Part shown: one piece after another, positions 11,734-22,717 of the stretch
Layout: every line of letters starts with the position of its first letter
Numbering within the stretch: the first letter of the stretch is position 1
Assembly: GCA_020740775.1 (NCBI GenBank)
Contig: JAHEWK010000031.1
Location: forward strand, 372,001 to 436,000
Source: Ilyonectria destructans
Taxonomy: Eukaryota; Ascomycota; Sordariomycetes; Hypocreales; Nectriaceae
Direction: 5' to 3'
DNA: 64,000 nucleotides
Notes under the pieces: model-generated
Told to the model about the DNA's origin: nothing
Database searches by the model: none
The model's input: only the letters and a program-made list of their open reading frames with translations
Position numbers and translations under genes: made by a program

Positions 11734-12502
11734 CTAATGCTGAATCTCACAACAAGCCCTATTGGATAGCCTCACTTCCTTCCCATCTTGAATAGCTGCT
11801 GCTAGAATGCATTGCGTTTCATTAAAATGGCTGGGGATATTAATAACCGTTTCAAAGCCCTTGGCGGTTGCTTGACCAAGGGGTTTTAACCTTGCAGCAA
11901 TGTCTACCTCATACAATCTCCAATACTGGACATCCGTAGCCCCATTCCAGCTTATATACGCCGTATTATCTGAGCCGTCCTTCTCATACACCAGTGACGG
12001 CGCCCACTGCTTCGGCGTTGCATTCCACGTGGACTTGAAGACCCGGTAGCTCTGTACCAGATTGTCATTCCCAAACCGGCCCTCCCATCGAATATCAGTA
12101 CTGTCATTAGACGGACCATACTTACGGATTATGGGGATCTGGCCGTGAGCCACCAGCTGATTGTCATTGCTCAGCTTGGCGTCGTAGTTGCCCTGGCTGT
12201 TGTTAATAACCCTGTCAAGAGGGTTTATGCTGCGCAAAACGACGGGCGGTATTGTCGAGTTGGGAGGCGTCGATACATCCAGTAGAATGGCTCTACTATC
12301 GATCGAGTCCGTATCACCTTCTCTATTGTGGTTATCGTATAGACTGAGCTGGAAGCCATTGTCGGTCACATTGAACCCTCGTGCATGGTGCTGGTAACGA
12401 AACTGGCCCTCCAGCGGCAATGGACCATAACTTCCCGTCCCATTCTCGCCGCTGCCGTCCAGCGTCCAGATAATCTCGCCGGTTTTTTGAGAGATCAGGT
12501 AG
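11734..12502 (-). pseudogene. arylsulfotransferase-like gene, C-terminal exon only
   Basis: An open frame of about 255 residues begins right after a good acceptor (TTTACTTCAG, ending at 12503). It opens YLISQKTGEIIWTLDG and continues with GQFRYQHHARGF, matching the beta-propeller C-terminal half of the fungal arylsulfotransferase-like family (PF14269 group). Those proteins are about 500 aa or more and usually secreted; several N-glycosylation sequons are present here. The upstream half (the expected HINSV-type block and signal peptide) was not found before the next gene at 12835. I read this as a truncated remnant, although a distant or divergent 5' exon cannot be excluded. Confidence 0.6.
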
Positions 12503-12834
12503 CTGAAGTAAAGGGGAAACTCTCAGTTCTTCCAACATATACTATGTACACATCACACAGAGAGGCGGCGGTGTGAAGGCTAATCACCACTTCTCTGAAT
12601 CAACGACAAAAATGACTTGTGTCTATCACCGTTGCTATTTGACTAACCAAATCTACTAATGCTCACCCTCTCCCTATACGGCCAGTAGATAGTTCCACTA
12701 TCCATGTTGTGCCATGATTCCGAGTAGGCATGACTGAAGCGAAATATATCCATCTTCAATCGTTGGCGAAGATAACAAATGACTGCCTTTCGTGACGTCA
12801 AAGCCGTCTATGTTCTGAGCCTAAAACCGGTAGA

Positions 12835-13395
12835 TCATTTGGCTCGCATCCGCCTAGGACGAACGTTGTTGCCAACACTAGCACCTGATTCGGCAAGACC
12901 ACCTGGTCCACTCATTTTTATCAATGCCCAAATGGCCATGATGATGAGTCCCCCGAACAGGACGGAGAACTCCACGCCAACCGACGTGGTAATCCAGGTG
13001 GGATACTTGTCGGTGTACCACAAGATGAGGCCGGCCGAGAACTCGATAATGACCAGATTAAGCATAGCCAATGGAGTCCAGGCCAGGATTTTTCCCACGT
13101 GGCTTGGCTGCTTGCAGCCTTCGAATGTAAATTGGAGCATCGTAGCAGAGGTAATGGCGGTGATAGAGGTTATCGTGGCGCTGATAAGCAACCTGGCCGC
13201 TATCTGCGAGCGTACCCCCATGTCTTCGGCTTGGAGCACGCCGAAGACCATGGCTGCCAGCGACATGACTCCCAAAGAAGCGGCAAAAGTATTGAAGTCG
13301 TCGTAATATTGCAGCAGTCGATGGAAGACAATAGTCGAGCGCAAGCTCGATGGCTTATCGGCTAGCGAGGAGAATATAGTTAGTTCTAGGTGCAA
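12835..13395 (-). CDS. four-helix membrane protein of unknown function
   Basis: A frame of up to 187 codons. Four hydrophobic segments (about residues 35-55, 68-88, 105-128 and 140-165) follow a short soluble N terminus with HRLLQYYDDFNTFAASLG, a pattern I have seen in uncharacterised fungal membrane proteins. The last residues are basic (RPRRMRAK). The frame opens with TTG rather than ATG and is preceded by a stop, so either a short 5' exon is missing from the model, translation starts at an internal ATG, or the start codon is mutated. It lies between two truncated genes, so decay is possible. Confidence 0.5.
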   Translation of the reverse strand: MHLELTIFSSLADKPSSLRSTIVFHRLLQYYDDFNTFAASLGVMSLAAMVFGVLQAEDMGVRSQIAARLLISATITSITAITSATMLQFTFEGCKQPSHVGKILAWTPLAMLNLVIIEFSAGLILWYTDKYPTWITTSVGVEFSVLFGGLIIMAIWALIKMSGPGGLAESGASVGNNVRPRRMRAK

Positions 13396-14039
13396 AAGAT
13401 CGTACTTTCAACCTACGCTGAGTCATATTTGGTTTGACGCAAAGTCAATGGCCACCGGTTGGATTGTAAGATATAGTATCGACCAGAGGAGTACGTGATA
13501 CTGAAGAGGATAGTGGTGGTGTCAGAACATTATTGAGGCACGATCGGTGGGTAGGGCGGAACATGTACATGTTATAACTGAGCGCGGGCATTTGAGCAGC
13601 CAATCTCGAGCATTTCACTGATTTTTTTCCTCCCGGAAAGAGTGTCCATTACTTGTCCTTCCGCCACGGCCGTAACTTCTCGCGTGAGTGGTTGATCTCC
13701 TATTTTCGGCCCGTCTAAATTAGTTCTAATCCGAGAACTCGAGGCTGAAACCCTGCCTCGTGTACCGCTTGAATTGAGTGCCCGCGAACTGAGATGTCTT
13801 CAATCTTTATGCTGTACATCTATCAAGTTGTCTAAAATGGGCTGCAAAGTTGGCAGTGTGAATTAGATCTAGCATCACTGCATGTTAGGTCCACATCTTG
13901 TAACTCTTGAGTCTGATAGCGTTGATATCCACCTCAGAAAAATTGGTGGCTGGAATTGTGCTATGTTCAGAGGCTTATTTCAGCCGTACTCGACGACCAA
14001 ATTAGCTCAGGTTCTTGACGCTTGAAAAGATGTACGCAC
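13396..14039. other. no gene seen
   Basis: About 0.6 kb between the membrane protein and the RTA1 fragment. I looked here on the minus strand for the missing RTA1 exons and found none. Confidence 0.45.
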
Positions 14040-14237
14040 CTGTCGAAAGAAAAGGCTCTGGACTGCATGCGCCAGACTTGAGACAGCGAATATAATCATT
14101 ATGGCCAAGTTGGGGTCGAAGCTAGGGTGATACGGCCAAATTGCGCCGCATGCTCCGACAGACACATATCCATACTCGTTAGGTGGGACGGAGATACATG
14201 TCAGGGAAGTTGATGTCGCGGTCGCGGCCGTTGCCAT
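14040..14237 (-). pseudogene. RTA1-like N-terminal exon fragment
   Basis: ATG at 14237 opens 66 codons ending at a donor (CAG/GTGCGT, intron start 14039). The peptide has the RTA1 family opening: an aromatic/Pro lead-in (WPYHPSFDPNLA), a first transmembrane helix, then HAVQSLFFRQ where RTA1 proteins have H-x3-G-x3-R. The remaining six helices are absent downstream, so this is a broken copy. Two complete RTA1-like genes lie at 45857 and 49326. Confidence 0.6.
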
Positions 14238-14817
14238 TGTTGAGACCGTGTGGCTAAGGTGGTTCGATCTGCTGGTGACTGGGATGTGGATACTATGTAA
14301 GGAGATGTGCTCCTCTCGGGCCAGGTTTTAAATCTGGCTTCATGAAAGTTACGTTGTTCATCATCAAGAACTGTCTCTGGTGGTGATTCCGCACGCGCTA
14401 GCAGGCAGTGGATCAATAACAGCAGGTCACGGGCATCCCGAGGCAGAAATTGTCAAGGACTCATATCACGTATTGAATACGCCGTGCCAAGGCGTCGATC
14501 TCGGCCCATACATTCTGATCCTGATTAGTGGAAACTCCCCTTGGACTGGAGAAAAAGACATGGTGTGACGTCACGCAACTTCTAGCCTCAAGCGAGATAA
14601 ACCCTCCTCGCCCATGTTTCATGTTAAACCCTTCCTTCGGGTCACGATACTTGTGGCGAATCCTACCAGTAGCGTTTGACCTATGCAAGGAACAGCTTCT
14701 ATCAAGACAACATTATGAACAAATGAGGCGTGGACGCATGTAGAAGTGTCTTCTCTTCTCCTTTTTGTCAGAAAAAAACAACAAATTACAAGATAGTCTA
14801 TACCACGGTTGCTGTAC

Positions 14818-16073
14818 TCATTCAGCCGGCAGCCAGCCGACTTGCTCCATTGGCCAGCTCAGCCAGAAACGTTTCGCAAGTGGCATGCAAGCGTAGATTT
14901 CTGATATGAGATGTGTAGGCCAATCTTTTACCATCCAGGCACACTCCAATCGCTTGATCAACACCACAAAGTATGAAAAGAGTAGCAGCGCCACTGGGTC
15001 AGTGGCCTGTACCAGTTTCAGGTAATGATCCGATACACGATGTAACCAGCTGAAGACTGTGTAAGCCGAGACTTGCGCTGGTTCGTCATGCACCACTGTG
15101 TAGCACCTACGCAGAAGCGTGAGAGCTTCCACCAGGCTCTCGCACCGCTCGTCATCCTTCGTGACGTTGATATCTATGAAGGATGCTAAAGCCTCTAGAG
15201 CTTCTTGGACGGATGGATCGAGGGCTTTGACTGGAACTTTGTTCAACTCTAAGCCAGAGAGCGGGAATATTGGGTGCAGCTCCTCGTTCTGGACACTTGC
15301 GAAGTCACATGCTTGCTCGATTGACCGAAGTCCGCGAAAAAGTGTCAGCCAGTGCGATGGGCCATTCTGGTTGAATATAAGCAGCTCTCCTGGGCATGGG
15401 CCGAGGGCAAATGTATGCAAGCAAGTTATTGTTGCAAAGAGATAGAGTGCGGCACAGTTTGACTCAGTGACGCGTGAGAGAAGCGGCGAGGCAAGCCTCA
15501 GGGCCTCTTCCCAATGCACATTAGCCTTGTCCAACAGGCCGGCAGGCATGTCTCTCTCAAGCTGGTGCTTCATGTGACGTAGGTGCAACGCGCCTAGAGT
15601 AATGACTGCATGGAGAAGAAACTGGTGTCTAAAAGACAGCCTCGGGACTGTAACGCTCCAGAAGTATTGGGTGGCTTGCTCGTTACTGAAACTCTTAGAT
15701 GTGACATGGCAAAAATGATGAAACAGCTCAAAATCCCCCACATCTAGACTGGTTGCACAGCACCGGACGGATGCTGCCACACACGCCGTCGAAGCTGGGC
15801 TGGAAGCAGTGCTCTGGTTTGTGCCAAGACTGCACACCAGCGATCGCCTGACGCAGTTGGTGCAAGCCGGCTTTTGCTCATCGCACTGGAGATTTGGACC
15901 AAAGAATTAGCTTGAATCATTTTGGAACGCAGGTCGACTCGACTGCCGGGTTAGGCGTTCGTTACCTTGATCCTCCTTTTTTTGCAGAACGTGCATCCAT
16001 GACGTGACTTTCTATGGGCCCTTCGGTGGACGACTTTACCACCTTGGTCAGTAGGTGGGGTATTCTCATTCAT
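14818..16073 (-). CDS. UPC2-type Zn2Cys6 transcription factor
   Basis: Two exons, 16073-15966 and 15885-14818, with an 80-bp intron (15886-15965), give 391 aa. The zinc cluster has C27, C30, C37, C44, C47 and C54, and the intron falls exactly between K36 and C37. The rest shows the short layout of UPC2/sterol-uptake-control-like regulators: FELFHHFCHVTS, then a helix with HQFLLHAVITLGALHL and a C-terminal LLLFSYFVVLIKRLECAW block. The family acts in the nucleus; some members control sterol uptake or secondary-metabolite genes. The same K/C intron position is shared with the regulators at 40728, 43051 and 54259, which supports common descent. Targets here are unknown. Confidence 0.82.
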
Positions 16074-17481
16074 GGAACTGAGAGCCGCGTGGAACAACTA
16101 CAGGCTGTAGGTAGAGACAGACGTGTCAAAGAAGAAGCAAGCGGGCTATACGAAGAATACGCTCCTCGCGGGTCCAAGGCCTAGAATAAGTAGTGTTAAA
16201 TTAAGTTTGGGCTAAGGATGTAGCAAAACGGGGCTAAAACGGCTTGACCTTGGACCAATCCAATGACGCCGCCAAAGTCCAGGACCCGTTAGGATCCACC
16301 ACAATTTGGCGAATACGTTGTTATACGTCTTGATACGCGCAATACGCACCCAAGACCGTCCGTGCGCAGGGAACAACCAGATCGGCGAGTCCCCACCCAG
16401 GCTATGGATATCTTCCGAATAAGCGTGTCCCTCTTTTTAGCATAGCTAGCTCTTCAAGGTCCACACCTAAAACCCTGAGATTTTCTCAGTTTACGTCTCA
16501 TTACGCCGAATTAACAAGGGCCGAGTCTTTTCTTCCAGATTGTACCTATTGCGTGCGGCAGGGTAACTCGGCAGTCAAGTGCCGTCGGGCTTTTCCAGAA
16601 CCCAGAAGCTTCCCCGTTTCGCAACCGGCGAAACCTTCTCGCCGACTCTCGAGCTTAATCTCAAGCCACATGACGTTGTAGGGGTAGAGCGCCTAAGCCC
16701 GAGCCGGCGTCGGGAGAGTTCTTAGCGGAGTTTGAGATACGGACAGACTTGGTCTCGACTCGGCCTTATGACAAAGCGTTCCTTCACTTCCAAACTTAGC
16801 TCCACTAGAACGCTCCTCTTCCATTCTTTCAATGTCTGGGGGGCACCAGGCCGAGAGTGCTGACTACCGTGCGAACGTACCCAAATCGCTGCCGCCCATG
16901 ACTCCTGAGAAGTCTCCATGCCGTGGAGTTTGCTGCTCTGTTCCTGTGCTCAAGGCTCGATGACAGCTTGAGCCATAGTCTCCGAGAGGACATTGGTTTG
17001 TTTATTTGCTGATGCAACGGCGTATCTTGCCATTTGGATAAGAACCAGCGGTAATGTACTAATACAATACTTCCAGGTACTAACTGATCAGCGATCTTCG
17101 AGCCCGGTATTTATAATCAAGCTTTTACTTTGCCGCAGACGACACCACAAAGCTGAACTACGAGCAACTATTACGTTAAAACACCGGTCCGGCCAGGTAA
17201 CTTACCAGAAGTAGACTAGCCTACGACATCTCACGCGGACGAAGATGGTCCGCCAGTCCATAATCGACTCTCAACCTCGGACATCCAGCCCGTAGAGGTG
17301 CGCACTCACGCAAAACCACGTGGTATGGCGAGACTGGATTCCTATCTCGCTATAAAAGTGTATAAAACCAGACAGCATCATCCCCGGAGTTACCGAATGC
17401 ACATTCCAACCGCAACAGTCTTCGAACCTGCTCTCTCCATCAATTTCTGCTCAGCCCGAATCAGCACCCAATTACATTATC
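16074..17481. other. shared upstream region, no gene
   Basis: 1.4 kb between the divergent regulator and the dehydrogenase. No credible coding frame is present. Confidence 0.5.
17351..17367 (+). promoter_or_regulatory. TATA-like boxes of the dehydrogenase gene
   Basis: TATAAAAG at 17351 and TATAAAAC at 17361 lie about 120-130 bp before the ATG at 17482, a normal fungal spacing. No other candidate core promoter lies closer. Confidence 0.45.
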
Positions 17482-18298
17482 ATGGCACCCAACAAGAGGA
17501 TCATTCTCATCACTGGTCAGTATCACTTTCGTCAAGTGTCAATTTTCTGTTGGCTTACTCTTAGCTTTCCCAGGCGCCAACTCCGGCATTGGCTATGACA
17601 CCTCCTACGCCCTCGCCAATGACTCGCCAGACAACCACATCATCATGGGTGCCCGTTCCAGCGTCAAGGGCCTTGCAGCTCTCAACGAGATCCAGGCACG
17701 TAAGCCTGCCGGCACACTCAGCTTCCTTGAGCTCGATATCACCTCCGACGAGTCCATCAAGGCTGCCGCGCAGAAACTAGAGTCTGACTTTGGCGTCCTC
17801 GACGTACTCGTCAATAACGCCGGCATTTCAGGCAAGGAAGAGGTCTCGCGAGAGAATTTCCACACCGTCTTCGACACCAACGTCTTCAGCACCATGCTCC
17901 TGACCCAGGCCCTGGAGCATCTGCTGCGGAAGTCCCGCGATCCTCGGATCATCAACGTCTCCTCGGTCCTCGGCTCCATCACGGTGCGGAACGATCACTC
18001 GTCCCCATATACACAGGTTACGGGAGAGACGTACCGCGTCAGCAAAGCGGCGCTGAACATGGTTACCGGAATCCAGGCCTATAAGTACAAGGAATGGGAG
18101 CACCCAGCGAAGGTCTGGTCGTTTTGCCCTGGGTTCGTGGTCACCAACTTGACCGGGGAGGATAAGCAGAGCAAGATTGACCGAGGGGCAGAGTCGTCGG
18201 AGACGAGTGCCCAAGGGATAACGGAGATTGTGAAGGGTGATAGGGACGACGAGGCGAACCAGTTCTTGGCCAAGCGGGGTGAGGTCCTCCCGTGGTAA
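17482..18298 (+). CDS. classical short-chain dehydrogenase/reductase
   Basis: Two exons, 17482-17515 and 17574-18298, with a 58-bp intron splitting a Gly codon, give 252 aa, the usual length. The NAD(P)-binding motif TGANSGIG is at residues 11-18, NNAG at 92-95, catalytic Ser in NVSS near 141 and Y165-x3-K169 (YRVSK). All key residues are present, so an active oxidoreductase acting on a carbonyl or hydroxyl group is likely; there is no signal peptide, so it should be cytosolic. ARSS at about 38-41 sits where cofactor choice is set and suggests NADPH. It resembles carbonyl-reductase-like fungal SDRs. The substrate is unknown. The esterase 1.7 kb downstream on the same strand is its nearest enzyme neighbour. 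Confidence 0.88.
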
Positions 18299-19952
18299 AT
18301 CCGGGGTCCGCAACCGGGTCGTTTAAGGCCATGATGGATGGATAAATTAGCTCTAATGAGTATGAATGAATTACTCTGACTCCAGGAGGGGTTTGATACG
18401 GCCGTGGTGATATCTCCCTCAGAGCTTCTTGCCGAGAACCCGAGGCGATACAGTCCCTCGGGTGGCGTTGCATAAGTTCCATGTTAGTCCGTTATTCATG
18501 CAAGGCCTCAGTTGCGCCCGGAACCCCTGTTGCCCAGGTACTAAATGCCCCCTACTCTGGACTTGGCCGAGATGGTGACTGAAACTCGCAGCAGTGTATT
18601 CTTTTTCATTAGACCGGAACCCCTCTGTTGTGCATGGAGATCCATTCAGCCCGACACTCGAGTGGTAGCGCTCAACGTCCGGAGTGACCGATGCGGTCAG
18701 CCAAGAAAACTCACTGAGCCGCAACTCAAAAGGGGTCTATCTCGGACGACAGATCAATCAGACGCGGTAGCACTAAGGCAGGGTTACAAGCAGAGTGGGT
18801 GGTATGGAGGGAGATATATGCAGGGCTCTCTAACCCACACAAACTGTTACGGCGCATGGCACGTGGTGAAGATTCAGACATGCCATTCAACTGGTCCTTA
18901 CTTAGCCATGCTTGGAGAACAGGTAGCGAGTTCAGCAGGCCCATGGATGGGATCATCGCACATCAAGCGCCAGTGACCACTAACTAAGCCTTGGTCCCGC
19001 CTTCTGGGTATTCGAGAATATCGCCGTCGAGAGTCTGGTCCGACGCAGTGCTTACGAACGGATCTTTAACGGTTTGTCCACTCTTCAGAGACGTGACATC
19101 ATCAGTAGGAGTCAGAGACTCTAGCGTCATTCGTTCAATATGAGATGACGGTTTCTACGGTCTAGTACTCATTGTTTAGAGGAGATGGAGACTGGTTGAT
19201 GGCCAGAAAGGGAAACACACAAACACACCTTATTCAAAGTGTATTGAAGGATATGTATCATGACCAGTTCATTCTACCCATGGTCTTGGTCACCTAGAGT
19301 CCGAAGATGCGGGTATCGTGGTCCATTGTCATGTGCTACATCTTCAGGGGGAGTTCCAGGATACCATTTGGAATCATTTGTCTTCTCAATGTGGGGTTTG
19401 TGGATGCGCATCGTCAAGTGGCAGTTATGCACGCCTGAATTTCCTTTTAAAGCTAAGATAGGAAATAATTGACGGAAATTTGGCAGTACAGCGACCAATG
19501 CTGATTAATGTCTAGTCGGTTTAATGACTTGTGGGACCGGCTCAGCCAGGTGTATCCGTTTGTTGTTTTAACTGAAGGCCGAAGCCCGGCAGCTAGAAAA
19601 CTCCACGGTCGCTTCTGCGGGGCATTCCAGGATCATCCCCTGTGAATGCTGAGGTAAGGTCGAGGTAGCCTAAGCCGCATTCGCATGGTATTAAGTTTGT
19701 GGAACTTTTGGATCAAGCTAATCTAAGCAGCGGTCGCATCTGTGTTCGGCTCTTTTACATATGGAGACCGATTTGTAAGGGCTCGCACTTCGCACTTTTC
19801 CGTTGTCCGTTGTCATCTGCCGCTTTGCGATTTTGTAGTATAGCTTGCCGTACTTATATAAATGCAGCACGATTCCTTAAAGTCAAGGTCCTCAACTCCT
19901 CACACTTGGGCATCTATCTCTATATACTTTAACCAGTCTAAATACTGCTAAA
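18299..19952. other. intergenic, no supported gene
   Basis: 1.65 kb with scattered short frames on both strands and no recognisable peptide. It should contain the esterase promoter at its right end. Confidence 0.5.
19854..19863 (+). promoter_or_regulatory. TATA-like box of the carboxylesterase gene
   Basis: TTATATAAAT lies about 95 bp before the ATG at 19953. Confidence 0.4.
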
Positions 19953-21763
19953 ATGCAGCGTGCTCTGAAGCTCATTTTCCACGTACTGTGGGCTCTCCCT
20001 TTCCTTGCATCACTTTCTTGGGCTACTCCAACAACACACATTTCCACTCCCATTGTCAATATCAGAAATGGAACATTAGCAGGCTCATATGACTCAGTCC
20101 GCCATCAAGATGCATTCCTCGGCGTACCATTCGCAGCGAGCCCGACCGGAAACCTTCGATTTAGCTTGCCTCAGCCACCAAAGCCTTGGAAGGGGATCAA
20201 ATCAGCCAAGTCATATGGACCGTTGTGTTTGGGCAACTCTGCTGGACTCGTAGGATTCAGCCAGAACACGTCTGCGCCCATGAGCGAGGATTGCCTCCAG
20301 ATTAACGTCATCCGTCCGTCTGGCATCAACAAGTCTCGCAAGCTTCCGGTCTTTGCCTGGATTCACGGCGGCGCCTGGGTTGAGGGTAGCGCAGGGGATC
20401 CCAGATACAATGGCTCATTTTTAGTCGAGACGTCAGTTCAGATGGGCACGCCTATCATCTTTGTCAGTTTTAATTACCGCCTGGGCGTTTTTGGCATGAT
20501 GAACGGGCCGGCTGCAGCAAAGGCTGGGCCACCGAATGTCTTCATCCACGACCAACGCCAGGCGCTTCGATGGGTCCAGGAAAACATCGCATATTTCGGC
20601 GGCGATGCTTCGCGAGTCACTATTGCTGGGGAATCTGCAGGCGCTTCTTCTGTCGGTCAGCACCTCATCGCTTATGGAGGTCGGGACAAGGGGCTTTTCA
20701 GCGGCGCTATTGCGCAAAGCGGAGGTCCTCTATCATCGTCTTCATATCGCAACGCAACTGAGACGGAGGCCTACTCGAACAAAGTACTAGAGGAAACGGG
20801 CTGTACTGAGGCGAAAGATCAGCTATCATGTCTGCGTGCTGTTCCCGCCGAGGCGCTGAGAAGAGTCAGTCAGATGCTTCCTACGGCCTGGGTCGTCGAT
20901 GGTGAGCTTTTTACGTCAACTGGCTCACGTCTTCTCGAGTCGGGATCGTTCGTTAAAGTTCCTCTCCTGACTGGGTCTAACCGAAATGAAGGCACGTCTT
21001 TTACGCAGCTACTTGGTTTAACAGTAAACTCTGATGATGAGTTTTTGGCGTCCGTCAAGGGACTTCTTGGGCGACCCGTGGAAGAAGCAGCCTTGGCCAA
21101 TTGGTCCACGTTGTATCAGATGGAAGTCGATAGGCCCTCTCCTGCAGGCTTGGGAACAATTCTGTCTAATCCAGGCCCACAGCTAGGAGCTCAGTATGGA
21201 AAGACAAGCCTCTGGCTTGGAGACGCTCTCTTTACGGCTGGTCGACGATTCGCCAGCCAGAAGTGGGCTGATTACCGCACGCCAAGCTATAGTTATTTCT
21301 TTGACACTCCGCCTGCCAACCTGGACCTCGAAACACTCGGCGTGGCTCACTTTCAGGAAATTCCATTTACCTTCGCTAATACCAAAGCCGTTGGTTGGGA
21401 TACCGACCCCTTCCCTTCTGAGCCTAAGAAGAGGCAGAAGTATTTGAAGCTAGCTGAAATTATGAGTCGTATGTGGATCAGCTTCGTGGTTACAGGATCA
21501 CCTAACTTTCACTATGGTAAGTCTTCCCTGCCATAGTTAATTATTCCTACCATTGAGTGCTTTGGAGAAAGCGCCTGTTTTTAAAGAAAGCCGGCTAATG
21601 TTAAGCAGTGTCCGATTTGAAAGTAAAGTGGCCAGTATACTCCCGGGAAAACCCAAGAAACCTGGTTTTTAGCGCTGAGAATGGAGTCTCACTGCAACAA
21701 GACATTTGGAGGGCTGAGGCAATTGATATGTTTTCCTCTTTAGCACCTAGCTTAGACTGGTAG
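19953..21763 (+). CDS. secreted type-B carboxylesterase/lipase
   Basis: Two exons, 19953-21516 and 21609-21763, with a 92-bp intron (GTAAGT...AGCAG), give 572 aa. The second exon supplies the last 51 residues, ending PSLDW, which the single long frame misses. A signal peptide covers about residues 1-25. Type-B landmarks are SEDCLQINV (about 111-119), an oxyanion-hole HGG at 138-140, catalytic S228 in GESAGA, E346 in SNRNEGT and H466 in AHFQEIPF. The triad is complete, so hydrolysis of esters outside the cell is expected. The substrate cannot be read from sequence: lipids, cinnamate esters and mycotoxin esters are all known for this family. Several N-glycosylation sequons fit secretion. Confidence 0.9.
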
Positions 21764-22144
21764 AGTAGTGAAATCACGGCTAGGTAAACTATGTTTTTAT
21801 TTCTAGCATTGTATAACTCAGAACTCATTGGGGTCAGGTCGGACTGTGTGGACTGGGGCATCAACCAGGCGGATACTCCTACTACCGGTACTTGCTAAGG
21901 CCTGTAGACCGACCCATTCTTAACACCACAACAACATCATCACCAGGACTTATAGAATAGACAAAAAGCTTTAGAATAACTTAGAGAATAATGCAAAGCC
22001 GTTCAAAAATCAATAACTCCGCCCCTAGCTAAGGTATAAAAACTCTGACGGTAGTTAAGGATGTAGTTTCACCGAAAATACTATGTCTGTTTAGCCTTTG
22101 GCCCAAATCATACTCCGGTATAGCATTACACCCACCCAAGCAAT

Positions 22145-22444
22145 CTAATCGTCCATCTCGACATCCTCACCAAGACTAATCAACTGATCCAGCCCGTCAT
22201 AGCCCAGAGCCGTTATTACAACCGGTCCAACATCAGCCAAGACAATTGCTGCTGGATAAGCATTGATCTCCAGCTCAGCCTGCTCCATGTCCATCCTCTG
22301 TCCCATCTCTTGATCCAAGAGGCTTTTCATGCTGGCTTCAAAATTGACCACGCTCTCCTGGGCCTCACGCTCGCTTGCATCGCAGGCAGTAAACTCACGT
22401 TGATCTTCACGCTGATCATGCTCAAGGGCTTCAATGGCTGTCAA
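22145..22444 (-). CDS. unrecognised acidic peptide fragment next to an LTR
   Basis: A 99-residue frame rich in Glu/Asp/Gln, ending LGEDVEMDD. It starts with TTG, not ATG, immediately beside the solo LTR at 22451, so it is probably the 3' part of a gene cut by that insertion, or an exon. I recognise no domain. It lies on the same strand as the hAT relic but does not match a hAT C terminus. Confidence 0.25.
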   Translation of the reverse strand: MTAIEALEHDQREDQREFTACDASEREAQESVVNFEASMKSLLDQEMGQRMDMEQAELEINAYPAAIVLADVGPVVITALGYDGLDQLISLGEDVEMDD

Positions 22445-22450
22445 GCAATG

Positions 22451-22661
22451 TGTGAAAGGCCTCTAGCGAGTTGATTCAACTAACTAGTCCCTATGCTGTT
22501 TACTTTCAAGATGAAGAAAGGAAAGAATCTAAATACAAACTGGGTGCGTAACGTTATATCTTCTTTAATATAGAAGATTCGAGAATCAACTCGATGGCGC
22601 TGTGGAGAAGAATTCGGGCTTGGCGGCAGAGCCGCCAGCCAAGTGGGCCTGACCCGTTACA
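22451..22661. repeat. solo LTR, same family as the nested LTR at 33826
   Basis: 211 bp starting TGTGAAAGGCCTCTAG and ending GACCCGTTACA. Its start and a purine-rich AAGATGAAGAAAGG stretch align with 33826-34011. No target duplication is visible (CAATG left, GTTTG right). It lies just past the point where the hAT relic loses its C terminus. Confidence 0.6.
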
Positions 22662-22717
22662 GTTTGTTGTCCAATCCCAACTTGTGAACCCTGCGAAGTA
22701 TCGTCAAAACCTGGCCA

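Noticed and set aside
14818..21763. Secondary-metabolite gene cluster (regulator, SDR, esterase)
   Set aside because: No polyketide synthase, NRPS, terpene cyclase or other backbone enzyme, and intergenic gaps of 1.4-1.7 kb. The three genes can be explained as independent.
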